NCBI RefSeq assembly: GCF_008831285.2
Contig: NW_022205277.1
Coordinates: 1 to 37,779 of the forward strand
DNA length: 37,779 nt
Source: Nymphaea colorata
Taxonomy: Eukaryota > Streptophyta > Magnoliopsida > Nymphaeales > Nymphaeaceae
Direction: 5' to 3'
Shown in pieces: positions 1 to 10,600 of the stretch (the first letter of the stretch is position 1; each line of letters begins with the position of its first letter). Made by a program: the position numbers and the translations under genes. The notes beneath the pieces are model-generated. The model worked only from the letters and a program-made list of their open reading frames with translations. It was not told the DNA's origin and searched no databases.

Positions 1-470
1 ATATTATGAACAGAAAATTTAATAATTTCTGTTAAGGCCAAATACTCAAACAATTAAATCATCGACCAAAATGAGCAAAAGAATTCACATTTTTCACTTT
101 TCCTTTAATTGTTTTTTAGTTTTCTCCTCTGTTGGAAATTTTGACATCCCTCGCAAACAAAACATCTCCAATTAATCCCCATCTCACCACCGAAAAACAT
201 AAAACACCAAAGAGACGGCCTGAGATTTAATAACGGATAGGCGAGTATAACAAAAACTGAAAGCCATCATCTCTTGCATGCAGGCAGGTACATAAAACGG
301 AACATCTCCGAAATGATCATTTTTGCATCCTTTTTCTATTATCTTTTAACCTCGCAGCCAGATTGGCTGGTCTAGGTGCGGTTGGATGAGAAACTTAGCA
401 TATTTTCAATCTTTTTTCATTTTTAAGAAAGAAGCAAAGAGCATAGCTATAATATTAAAATAGGATTTAC
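1..470. other. Left-edge non-coding sequence
   Basis: AT-rich sequence with no reading frame I trust. There is no C4A2-type telomere at base 1, so the window begins inside the chromosome or at an assembly break. It probably carries the 5' flank of the kinase gene that starts at 471. Confidence 0.5.
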
Positions 471-1784
471 ATGTCGCTAATCGAAAACATTCGATCCAAA
501 TCACCAAACCTGCATCCGCTGCGCCTCTAAGCCCCAAAAATGCCCCCACCTCGCCCGGAAAGCCCATCCTCCCTCATCCTGAGTATACGATTTCGATCAA
601 CTATCCTCGCCTAAAATTCAAAGAAAAGCACCCCCAAACCGTTAATCTAACTAATAAATGCAAATCCAGCTACGCATCGCCGAAAGGACTCGCCTACTGC
701 CCACCAGGACACCAAAATCGTCCAATATCGAGTTCAGACTCAAACTCAACGATTACAAATAAAAAATAAATCGCATACAGGGACTCCTCTTCGTGACTCC
801 ACCCCTCAGAAACAAAGCTCACACGTCCAGCAACCCGCCAAGAAGTTTTCGGGGGATCGATAAAATATTGAGAAAATTCATTATAAATCTGAGAAAATCA
901 GCCTATCCTGCTCCTCAGACACCAAAAGTTTGCCCTCGAATGCGTCCACGCAAGTGACTCGGCACGACCGCAGCTATAAACGCCTAGCATAAACGGCCAG
1001 CAGGAGATCTTTAGGGTGATCAGATTCATCAATGAGGGATGCTACGGAAAGGTACATCTGGTGCAGCATGTGGCAACCAACTTCATCTGCTGCCTCAAGA
1101 CTATCAAAAAAGCTGGCTTAGGCCCAAATTAAGGAGCAAATCACTAGAGAGATCATGATACAGAGCTACCTAAGCCATCCGAATATCGTCGCCATCTATG
1201 GCACTGTCATGATGAAGATAATGTCTATTTGCTGCTGGAAGCTTGCTTGGGCGGCAACTTGTTCTAAAAAATGAAGGGGCAGAGCTTGGAGAGAAAGAGG
1301 TGGCCAATACGGTTAGGGAAGCATGCAGGGCGCTGGACTTCATGCACTCAAACGACATCATCCACCGCGATATCAAGCCTTAGAAATCCTCCTCCACGAA
1401 GGAACTGCCAAGATCTGTGACTTCGGCTGGGCGGTTCACTCTCCTCTCCTCAGGAATACCCAGTGCGGCACCCCCGTCTATCTATCGCCATAGGTCATCC
1501 GTTCTGACCTCTACGACAGCAAAGTGGATGTTTGGAGCATAGGAGTCCTTACTTATGAGCTTCTCTTTCGCAAAATTCCCTTCGATATCCAACGCTTCAG
1601 CGATCTGTCCAAAATCGTCTGTTAAGATATCTCTTTCGATGGAAGAGTGATATCGAGTGAGGCCAAGGAGTTTATTCTGCGTTGTTTGTCAAAAAACCCA
1701 AGAGATAGACTGACTATTGAGCAGGCCTTGGAGCACAACTACTTTATCAAGGATAACTCAAGATTCAGGCAAACCATCAACTGA
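471..1784 (+). CDS. Aurora-type serine/threonine protein kinase
   Basis: A protein of about 437 residues. The first ~180 residues are rich in S, T, P, K and Q and look disordered; a complete kinase domain follows. Visible elements are the glycine loop (NEGCYGKVHLV), the ATP-anchoring lysine (CCLKTI), the catalytic loop HRDIKP[E]N with the bracketed residue encoded by TAG at 1381-1383, DFGWAVH, an activation loop RNTQCGTPVYLSP[E] with TAG at 1491-1493, and VDVWSIGVLTYELL. DFGW-VH followed by the T-x-CGT activation loop is the Aurora signature, so a mitotic or ciliary kinase is inferred. All catalytic residues are present. Frame corrections are needed near 1005, 1117, 1207, 1267 and 1384, mostly single missing bases. 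The start at 471 is the first ATG of an open frame running into the kinase domain; TGA ends it. Confidence 0.85.
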
Positions 1785-2195
1785 TATTCTGATATTATAC
1801 ACTATATGCTTTACTTATGACTGATACTAAGAGAAAAAACGTTTGGTTTGTTGGGTGTCGAGAATGAAAAATATGGATCTTTTTTAGCGAAATGAGAATC
1901 GAATAGGATGATCTATTTTAAAGAGTTTCACAATTCTTTCAGCAACTGGAATCAAAAAAAAGCATTAACTGTTAAGAAAAATGATGCTTGATGAGAATGC
2001 ATGGGATATCATATCTATCTATCCTTTTCAAGTCGAACTTAGTTAAAAGCTTGTCTTCAGTGGCTGGGTTTCATTTTTATGCTTATTTTTTAGCTTTAAA
2101 CCATCATCTTGCATGCCTATCTGAAGTCATCGTGTATGGATAGCCAAATAAATCCGTTTTTTTATTAGTTTGATTACAATAATTAGGACTTGATA
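1785..2195. other. Intergenic spacer
   Basis: About 410 AT-rich bases between the kinase and the first inhibitor gene. I find no frame, repeat or RNA gene that I can support. Confidence 0.5.
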
Positions 2196-2400
2196 ATGTC
2201 GCAACACAGCTACATATCATGGGACAAGTGCGTTGGCTTGCCACAAGCCGAAGCAGAGAAGATTATCCGCTAGACTCATCCCCATATAAGCATAGAGCCC
2301 CTATTTCCAGGCTAGTCCATATCCAGGACTATGATAAAAATAGGATTTGGCTCCACCTCACCGCCGAAGGCAAAGTGTCAAAACCCCAAAGATCGGATGA
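2196..2400 (+). CDS. Potato inhibitor I family serine protease inhibitor, copy 1
   Basis: A 68-residue single-domain inhibitor of the potato-inhibitor-I / eglin c family. The N-terminal SWDKCVGLPQAEAEKII matches the family's SWPELVG...A...I opening. The reactive loop follows (FPG[E]SISRDYDKNRIW) and the chain ends with the family-type KVSKTPKIG. By alignment to eglin c the P1-P1' pair is Arg-Asp, suggesting trypsin-like target proteases; this is inference. Two single-base deletions, near 2327 in the loop and near 2382 in an A run, must be repaired. In-frame TAG codons are read as Glu. There is no obvious signal peptide, so it may act in the cytosol. A paralogue starts 120 bases downstream. 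Confidence 0.75.
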
Positions 2401-2520
2401 TATTCATGTTTGCATTCATTACATTTTCTTCTTTCCATATTGAAAAATTTACTTGGAAAAATAGTAGTATACATAGGATATGAGCCTGCTTAATTATCAG
2501 ATTAAAAATAATTGGAAGCA

Positions 2521-2733
2521 ATGTCATTCAAGAACCACCCAAGCAAGTCATGGTAGGAGTGTTTGGGCTTGACGCAAGCGTAGGCCTAGGAGATCATCAG
2601 GAAGACGCATCCGTAAGTCGATATAATTCCTCTTAATCCTGGCGATTGCTGCATCATGAACATCAATTATAATCGCGTTTGGCTCCAGCTGGATGCTCAG
2701 GGAAAAGTATCGACAGTTCCTCGGCTAGGATGA
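2521..2733 (+). CDS. Potato inhibitor I family serine protease inhibitor, copy 2
   Basis: A 70-residue paralogue of the preceding gene that reads cleanly from ATG to TGA when TAA and TAG are Glu. The opening is SW[E]ECLGLTQAEA[E]EIIRKTHP, where brackets mark reassigned codons. The loop PGDCCIMNINYNRVW follows, and the chain ends KVSTVPRLG. The aligned P1-P1' pair is Met-Asn rather than Arg-Asp, so the two copies probably inhibit different proteases. Two cysteines lie just before the scissile position, which is unusual. The two genes share orientation and size, indicating tandem duplication with divergence concentrated in the reactive loop. Confidence 0.8.
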
Positions 2734-2981
2734 TTGTTGTCTATTATTGTAGCTCATATTTTTTGATTTTTACCATAAAAACATTTGAAATTTTGATGAA
2801 ATCTGATTCAATCAACATATCTTAATACTCTTCGGCAATCGCAACATCTATCCATAAAATAATCCTACCATTTTTTCTCCAAAACAAGCAGAACCTCATC
2901 TATTTGTATGTGATTTTAAACGATTGCGCCTGCATTTTAATTGCTTATTTCTAGTTGTAGAAATATAAAAGATTTTATTCA

Positions 2982-5900
2982 ATGAAGTCAAAGAATTTCA
3001 ATGCGGATGTTCTTCGCCAAATCAAGGAGCGACTCGTCAAGGACCAAAATAAGCAAAGAAGGTTCTCCAATGAGAGCTACCTGGAGTACCAGTTCTACAA
3101 TACCGATCACATACACGCCGAACTGATGGCCAACCTCATCTCGATCGCAAGCACTGTAACACTTACATCACTTAGGATCAAATCCAGACTAGCATACTCA
3201 ACAACCTTGTTGAAAATCACAACAAATATTTCTCCTGCCTGCTGGCTTACTGCGAGCAGATGGAGGAGGTGATTGAGGAAAGTGAGCTGTTCGCGTTCAG
3301 CCACAAGGGATTCACCTCGCAGAGCGCGCTGCTCGCCTTCTTCCTCGCGAAGCGCACGGGGGCGAAGGTGTCGCTGGCGGCCGCGGAGGAGTCCCTGCTG
3401 CGGATGGGCCACCTCATCGCGGGCGAGGCCGAGGAGGACAAGCTCAGCTTCACCAAGGCGCCCTCCTCAAGGAAGGCATCGCCCTCCACGCCCTCGGCGA
3501 CTGGCGGCGGGACGGGCTGCCGAGCGAGGAGGGAGAGACCCTCATCGTCGACGTCTTCGGACTCAGTCCGGTCGAGTACGCGCCGCTGCTGCTGCGGAGC
3601 GCGGGCGAGTGGCGGGGCAAGGTTTCGTGTACCACAGCCACCTGCAGGACAGCGAGGTCGCTTCCCTGCTGGCGAGGACGGGCAGGGCGGCCCTCCGCTG
3701 AGGCTGTGGGGCGACCACCCGACCGAGGCGCGCGTGGAGCGGGACGAGGCGCGGCTGCTGCAGTCGCTCATCGACTTCCTGGCCGAGGACCGCGTGCACC
3801 CCGAGAAGCAGGACGTGGTCGTCTTCTTCCCCGTCGAAACGCACCCCAAACGCTTCGCCGCGCGTCTCTCGGAACAGCTCTCCAAGGCCGGCCTCCGGAC
3901 CACGTGGCGGTGGTGACCAAGCCCCACCAGCCGCAGCTCAGGTCCAAGAACAACATCTTCGTCGCATAAGGCACCGAACAGCTCCTCGCCTGGAACTACG
4001 ACTACAGCAACGTGCTATATGTTGTGGACTATGGAAATAGGTAAAGTTCACTTACAGCTACGTCCATGATACTTTTGTTCGAACAGTTCGCGAGAGTTCC
4101 CAGTTCGAGAAGGCAAGACGCATGTCTTTGGTGGGTGTGAGTCGAATCGGTCGTTATGCCTGTCTAAAGAATCACATGAGTAGTGTGGCAAGCTACATCG
4201 AGGAGGCTAAGGAGCTTTCGATTTACCTTCTAAAAATGATCGACTATGGCATTTTCAAGCATGTGGATACTTCTAATCCCCGGATTGCTGACTGTCTCGC
4301 CACTCTCAATGCCCTTAGAATCATCAGAAAGAGCGAAAATGGGTATGAAATCACTGATGAACGACTATATAGGCAGCCAAGCACGGCATTTCAGCCACCG
4401 AATCTCAGCTCATCTACAGCATCATCGACGATAGCACTGCAAGCGAGGATGAGAGGAGAAGGCTTGCCAACTTGATGATAATGGCACTGATAGTCACCCA
4501 TAACGAGAACAACCTGAGACAAGCCAAGCAAGAAGTGGAGGCAAAGGCGCATATAAAGCCAAACGGTATTTGGAGAAAAACAGGATATATCGACTCTTGC
4601 TTGGACATCCTGACCAAATGCGAGCTTATCGACTCCCGCAAGTCCAATCCTAATTCCAAAAGCGAGTCCTTCCGTCGAAAAACTTCCAAATTCAATGAAT
4701 ACGAATACGATGTGTTCGGCTGCCTCTTCTAAATCGAGGAAAAGAAAAAGAAAACATTCGACGAAATGGAAATCCCAGACCTTGTCCGTGAGTACACCGT
4801 CAATGACGACCTGCTCAATATCTTTAGAGAGCAAATCGATGACTACAGAAGCGTCTTTGACGTGGAGCCCATGAACATCAACTTTGAAAAGAATGACATT
4901 ATCAAGTTGGTCAGCATCTACCAGGGACATCGAAAAAGAGCAGCTGCCATCTATTCAGGATCTCGTAGAAACGGCTATTATATGGCTGGAGCCTAAACTG
5001 GTCTCTTCCCGATAAAACATCTTTGCTGAGCCAGCTCAACGAACGTCCAGAGTTCATAACTGTCTTCCGTCTTTCCTAAACCGAAGGGCGGAAGGAAATC
5101 CTCATGGGAAACTCATACACTGCAGAGACTTACATTGAGGTATTCGGAGAACTGCCGGCAAGGAGGGCAGACAGCATAAGTGAAGTGGAATTGGAGTTCC
5201 ATGGTGTATCCTCCACCACCTTTGAAAAGCTTTGGAAGAATAACGGAGCAGAGATCGTTAAGTTTTAGAATTAAAATGATTGCTTTGTGTAACCCAACGA
5301 AGAAATGGCGCTCATCATCATCCACTGCATCAAGGAACATGCTGAAAAAGTAAAGGAACGTTTTGAGTTAGTCCTGACCAAAATACGTGAAAAATTGTCA
5401 GTTTCAAGCAAGCTGGTTCACTATCTCGGCACAACTAACCTCATCTTGGGCGCTGGCGGAGCGATCAAAGAAGTAGTAAAGCAGATTTCATCAACAAGTG
5501 TCTCCTCGGAAACCTGCATCTCGAAGTCACCAAATAGGATCTGTAATAACTTTTCGATGAGATTGTGCCGGTAAAGGATGTTGTTGTCCTCGATCCTGAG
5601 CCTGGAAAGTTCTACAAGTCAGCCATCGTGCATTTCCATTCGCAGAGAGATTATTACAATTTCTATAACTGCTTCCATGAGCTCAGCTACCTTGAAAGAA
5701 CGATCGACGTAAAGCCACTTAAGGATGAGATGACTTCTGCTGTGAGAGCCCAGCAATATATCGAATTCAAATGGTACGTTTGGAAATCGCACAGAAAAGC
5801 TTTGGTCAAGTTTGCTAATGAGGAAGGAGCCAAAAAGGCAGCAGAGGCATTCGATGCCAATCCTGAACTTGACGGCATTAAGGTGAAGGTGGTGCTTGAC

Positions 5901-7527
5901 AAAGACAACAATAGCTTGATTATCGACCAGCTTTCAGGCACAACTGATGAAATCTACATCGAATAGGCCCTTAAAAACTATGGAGCCATCCTCTATGTAT
6001 AGATCCTGAAGACACCCCTTAAGGAAATATCGGATAAGACACCTTCCTTTAAAATTTGATTAGTCAGTCAATGCCAACAATAACAATGCAAACGAAAACG
6101 CTAACTTCAAGATGGAGCCTATCGAGCGCAAGAAAAACGGCCTTCGTATATGCAAGGTCAATATTCCCAACTTGAATTTCATGAATAGGGTGGCAAATGA
6201 ACTGAATAAGACCATTGGAAAACTGGGAGAAGGCAGGCTCTATGCGCAAACTTGGTTTGAAATGCCCACCCTAGTTCCTTACGGTTCCATGAGTATCTAC
6301 CAAGAGCTTTTGGAAGAAGTTATCCAAAGCTTCCCCGAGCATCCTAATGTTGATTCGTTCATCGCTGAAGACCATAGAAAAACCTACATAGTCCTGAAGA
6401 GTCGCATCAAGCAAAGTCTTGACTTCGTTCATCAAAAGTTTGCAAACTCGATCTTGGGTGTCCCTATGTACCTTTCAGACTACGAGAAAAGCATCATCCT
6501 CACTGATATCGGCTTGGCAACATCTTGGATCTTGAGGAAAAGTATCATTGCAAGCTGATTGTGAACATCCAAGCGAAGTCCTCAACATTTTGGTGAGAGC
6601 TGAAAAGGCAAAGCAAATAAAGGAGGAAATTAGGGCGAGGGTAGATGACCACTTCTTTTATCGCATTTGCTTGAACTCCAAGACATTCAAATACTTTAAT
6701 TCCCATCCCGAAAAGCTGGAAGAGATCAAATCTAACTATGTCCTCACGCTGGTGGAGCTTTAGGTTGAAAGCAAGGCACTCCTGCTCGAAAGCAGTGCTC
6801 TCAACGTCCAAAAGGCCTTCAACTACCTCATGCACTTTATCGAATCTCTCACCGTTCCTGAGGAGCAAATGATCAATGCTGATGTCTGTGGAATCTGTTG
6901 CTAGGAACCTCACCGACCCTATCGTCTCCAAAACTGCAGCCACAAGTTCTGCAGGGATTGCATCATGCAGTACATCAACAGCGCATTGGGTGATGCCAGT
7001 CTCTTCCCTCTCAAGTGTCCTCACTGCTTCAAGGAAATAGTAATTGACGACCTGTAAGTGTTGCTATAACCGGCCCAATGGGCAAAGGTGCAAACGATTG
7101 CAGTGAACCAGTACGTAACGCAGAGAGCAGAGGTGATGACTTTCTGTTTCACTCCTGGTTGCAAGCAAATAAACCACATCAAGAGCGACAGCATCGAGTG
7201 CGACGTCTGTTTGGCCACTTTCTGCATCAGTTGCAAAGTAGATAATCTTCTATATAGATGCGATACCATCCCGGACTCACCTGCGAGTAGGCTAAGAATG
7301 GTGGAGACTAGCTTTTCAAGAAATACATGAAGGAAAATGGAATTAGGGAATGCCCGAACAAGGCCTGCAAGATCCCTGTTGTGCGAGTTGATGGCTGTTA
7401 CCGTGTGACCTGCAGTCGTTGCAACAAGAGCATGTGTTTCAAGTGTGAGCCTGACAAGATGATCGCTTACGACGATTACAATCTCTGCTACCAGCATCTG
7501 AACGATGTCCACGGCGGCTACTGGTGA
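2982..7527 (+). CDS. Degenerate DEAH-helicase / RING-IBR-RING protein, copy 1
   Basis: About 1,497 residues with three introns (3156-3175, 4041-4057, 7238-7257). The N-terminal half follows a DEAH-box helicase collinearly but with catalytic motifs lost: the Walker A position reads HKGFTSQS (residue ~100), DEAH reads DVFG (3550-3561, residue ~180), motif III reads YHSHLQD, motif V is degenerate before YVVDYG, and motif VI reads FEKARRMSLVG. A helicase-associated segment follows (SIYLLKMIDYG). RRM-like stretches lie around 5790-5990. The C-terminus is an intact RBR: RING1 CGICC[E]EP...C from ~6886, IBR with HPGLTCE[E], and RING2 with DGCYRVTC, whose Cys matches the catalytic one. Plant DEAH11/12 proteins share this order. 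I infer an RNA-binding E3 ligase with no ATPase activity. Frame breaks lie near 3460, 3622, 3696, 3898, 5010 and in 5500-6600. Confidence 0.7.
3156..3175 (+). other. 20-nt intron in DEAH-like/RBR copy 1
   Basis: GTAACACTTACATCACTTAG. Removal joins IAST to DQIQTSILNNL and continues into the conserved CLLAYCEQ segment; retention leads into a poor frame. Confidence 0.75.
3236..4013 (+). repeat. GC-rich block nearly identical to 7919-8695
   Basis: A 778-base coding stretch spanning both helicase-like lobes of copy 1. It matches the equivalent stretch of copy 2 at roughly 97% by eye, with similarity dropping sharply at both edges. One 60-base line (3721-3780) has 43 G+C, against 25 in a flanking line (4201-4260). 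The uniform identity inside otherwise diverged paralogues suggests recent gene conversion. Confidence 0.85.
4041..4057 (+). other. 17-nt intron in DEAH-like/RBR copy 1
   Basis: GTAAAGTTCACTTACAG. Removal joins VVDYGN to SYVHDTFVRTV and puts the downstream ARRMSLVG and SIYLLKMIDYG segments in frame. It is shorter than the usual 20, so bases may be missing from the sequence. Confidence 0.55.
7238..7257 (+). other. 20-nt intron in IBR region, copy 1
   Basis: GTAGATAATCTTCTATATAG. Splicing yields CISCK-MRYHPGLTCE, the expected IBR sequence. The position matches the intron at 11904-11923 in copy 2. Confidence 0.9.
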
Positions 7528-7665
7528 TCCTTCGTTTCTAAACTCAATACCTATCCTATCCTATTATTTCTTCCATCATCATCATTCCTGCCATTTTCTT
7601 TTATAATCGAGAATATAAATAAGAGCTAGTTATATTAAGCAAAGATTTATTATTAGTGTTGATTG

Positions 7666-10600
7666 ATGGAACAGGAAATTCAAGATCTAGAATCTGTCCA
7701 AGTCGCAAAAATGCTCAAGGGACTATCCACTCTCACCCAAGAACAAATCAAACCCAAAATGATACCTACCAGTAATACCAAAAGCCAACATTGAAGCAGT
7801 CAAACCAAGCTTCATGAAATCACTCCATAACCTTTACCAGCAAGTAGAAATTACTTATAAAGGCTTCACAGACCAAATTACTCAACAATATCGTCAAGAA
7901 CCATGCAAACATTATTCGTGCCTGCTGGCTTACTGCGAGCAGATGGAGGAGGTGATTGAGGAAAGTGAGCTGTTCGCGTTCAGCCACAAGGGATTCACTT
8001 CGCAGAGCGCACTGCTCGCCTTCTTCCTCGCGAAGCGCACGGGGGCGAAGGTGTCGCTGGCGGCCTCGGAGGAGTCCCTGCTGCGGATGGGCCACCTCAT
8101 CGCGGGCGAGGCCGAGGAGGACAAGCTCACCTTCACCAAGGCGCCCTCCTCAAGGAAGGCATCGCCCTCCACGCCCTCGGCGACTGGCGGCGGGACGGCT
8201 GCCGAGCGAGGAGGGAGAGACCCTCATCGTCGACGTCTTCGGACTGAGTCCGGTCGAGTACGCGCCGCTGCTGCTGCGGAGCGCGGGCGAGTGGCGGGGC
8301 AAGGTGTTCGTGTACCACAGCCACCTGCAGGACAGCGAGGTCGCTTCCCTGCTGGCGAGGACGGGCAGGGCGGCCCTCCCGCTGCGACTGTGGGGCGACC
8401 ACCCGACCGAGGCGCGCGTGGAGCGGGACGAGGCGCGGCTGCTGCAGTCGCTCATCGACTTCCTGGCCGAGGACCGCGTGCACCCCGAGAAGCAGGACGT
8501 GGTCGTCTTCTTCCCCGTCGAAACGCACCCCAAACGCTTCGCCGCGCGTCTCTCCGAACAGCTCTCCAAGGCCGGCCTCCGGGACCACGTGGCGGTGGTG
8601 ACCAAGCCGCATCAGCCGCAGCTCAGGTCCAAGAAAATTTTCGTCGCAGAAGGCACCGAACAGCTCCTCGCCTGGAACTACGACTACAGCAACGTCCTTA
8701 CGTTGTGGACTATGGAAGGAAACCCATTTGACTTACAATTACGAGGCTTGTGCATATGAGCAAGCATTCACTGCAGTTTCTCCTTATGAGCGTTCCCTTC
8801 GTCACTCCTTAGTGGGGGATAGTCATTTTGGCATATACTCAAGCCTTGCTGAGCCTGTTCTTCATCGTAACAACTTTTTAGACAGGGCAAGGGACATCAG
8901 CATCTATCTGCTCAAGATGATTGATTATGGTTTGCAAGAGCATCTTGACTATTCACACCAGAGAGTAATCCATGCTTTGGCCCTTCTGGAGAGGCTTAAA
9001 GTGATCAAACGCGAGGGAAGCTCATATGTGATTGCTGATTAGGCAGTTGTGGTTATGCCAAGGCGGGCATATCTCCCATAGAGTCTGCATTCATTCTTTC
9101 TATCAAAAGAAACTAGTCTCTCAAAAAGAATTCGATAAATACGCAAGTTTAGCAATCTTTATGGCGGTTTGCCTCCACACGAAGGAAAGTCTTCGCAAGC
9201 AAAGCAGAAGAGGCAGTTTTCATGCGATCTAAGCCCACTGAACTATGGAGAAAAGGAGGATACATCTAATCCTGCCTTGCTTTAATTGCAGAGTGTGAAT
9301 CAACTTAGCTTTATCTCACAAGAGAAAGCGAAAGTGAATCTTCAGAAGAAACTCTTCCAAAATGGAATAATCCTAAACCGACCCATTCGGAAGTTTTATC
9401 AGCTTATCTAAAACCCCACAGGCGGTTTGGAGGGTGAAAAATTGTCTATTCCCAACTTTTGCAAGAAAACTCGATAGATGAAGACATCTTTATCGGTTCG
9501 GGAAGAATTGACCATTACCGAGAGATTTTTGTGATTCCCAAGGTCTCAATAATCTTTGATAAAGATTACTTCGGCAGCGTCTTAAAGTAATACGTGGAAT
9601 TGTTCAAATAATCCTTGCTTTTTTACTCTGGATTCATGCGCAAAGGCTACCGTTCGGACAGCAAGATATTCAAAAACGAGTATTTGCAGATCAATAGCGA
9701 CTCCTTGAAGAAATATTGTGTGAAGCCTCACTTCATATCAGCGATGAGATACCAAATCAAGGAGGGCATTAGAGAAATCACACAATGGAATACTGTTCAA
9801 TAGCCACTATATCTCGAAGCCACGGGAGGATTGCCAATCATGGAAAAACTGAGCAAAAATGAAGCAGAAATACAGTTTCACGGCATTTCTACTCTCCTCT
9901 TTGAGAAACTGTGGAGAAATAACGGGTAAATATGAGTATATTTAGCGTATAGATTTCAGATTTGAAGAAGAAAACCAATGCTTCGTGGAAGCCAATAACG
10001 AAATGGCATTGATTATCGTCCACTGTGACAAGGATAAGGAATCAGACGTAAAGGGTAAGTTTGAAAGCATGATAAACAAGGTCAAAGCTAGCATTTCAGC
10101 ATCCAATAAGCTGACCAACTACTTTGCCAACATCAAGTTCTACGTGGGAGCAGGCGGTGTCGTCAAGGAAATGGTTATTGGAGACTACGTCAGCAAGGGA
10201 CTTGTATAAAACCTCCACTTGGACGTCACCAAGGAGGCCTTGGAAGAATTAATTGAGGAGTTTATAGTCTTGAGGGACATCAACGTAAAATTGCCTGAGC
10301 CTGGTCAAATCACCAAATCAGCAGTAGTGTTTTTCAACTCTCAGCGTGACTATTACAGGTTCTTCGAATATTCAACGGGTGCGAGTACTACGGATTCACT
10401 TTAAAGTGAGCCCGCTTAGAAGCTCAAAGTCAGACTTCGCTTGGGAGAGACAATACATCTAATTCAAATGGTACACTTGGCATACCCACAATAAGCACTT
10501 GTTCGCTTTGCCAGCGAGGACGCAGCTAAGAAAGCAGCTCAAACTTTCACAGATAATCCCACCCTTGATGGCAGCAAAGTATTGGTCAGACTCGAGGGCA

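Noticed and set aside
1-60. Left telomere
   Set aside because: No C4A2 or similar repeat is present at the left edge.
3247-3927. Long minus-strand frames over the GC-rich block (also 8133-8612)
   Set aside because: High G+C leaves every frame open. The plus strand carries the helicase-like protein, and the antisense translations are Arg/Ser/Pro-rich with no domain.
3236-4013. GC-rich block as an inserted mobile element or bacterial transfer
   Set aside because: It is collinear with the helicase fold and continues the coding frame on both sides. No terminal repeats, transposase or target duplication are seen.
4391-4930. 179-codon minus-strand frame
   Set aside because: It is antisense to the middle of DEAH-like/RBR copy 1, which is in frame with Glu codons there and has a counterpart in copy 2.
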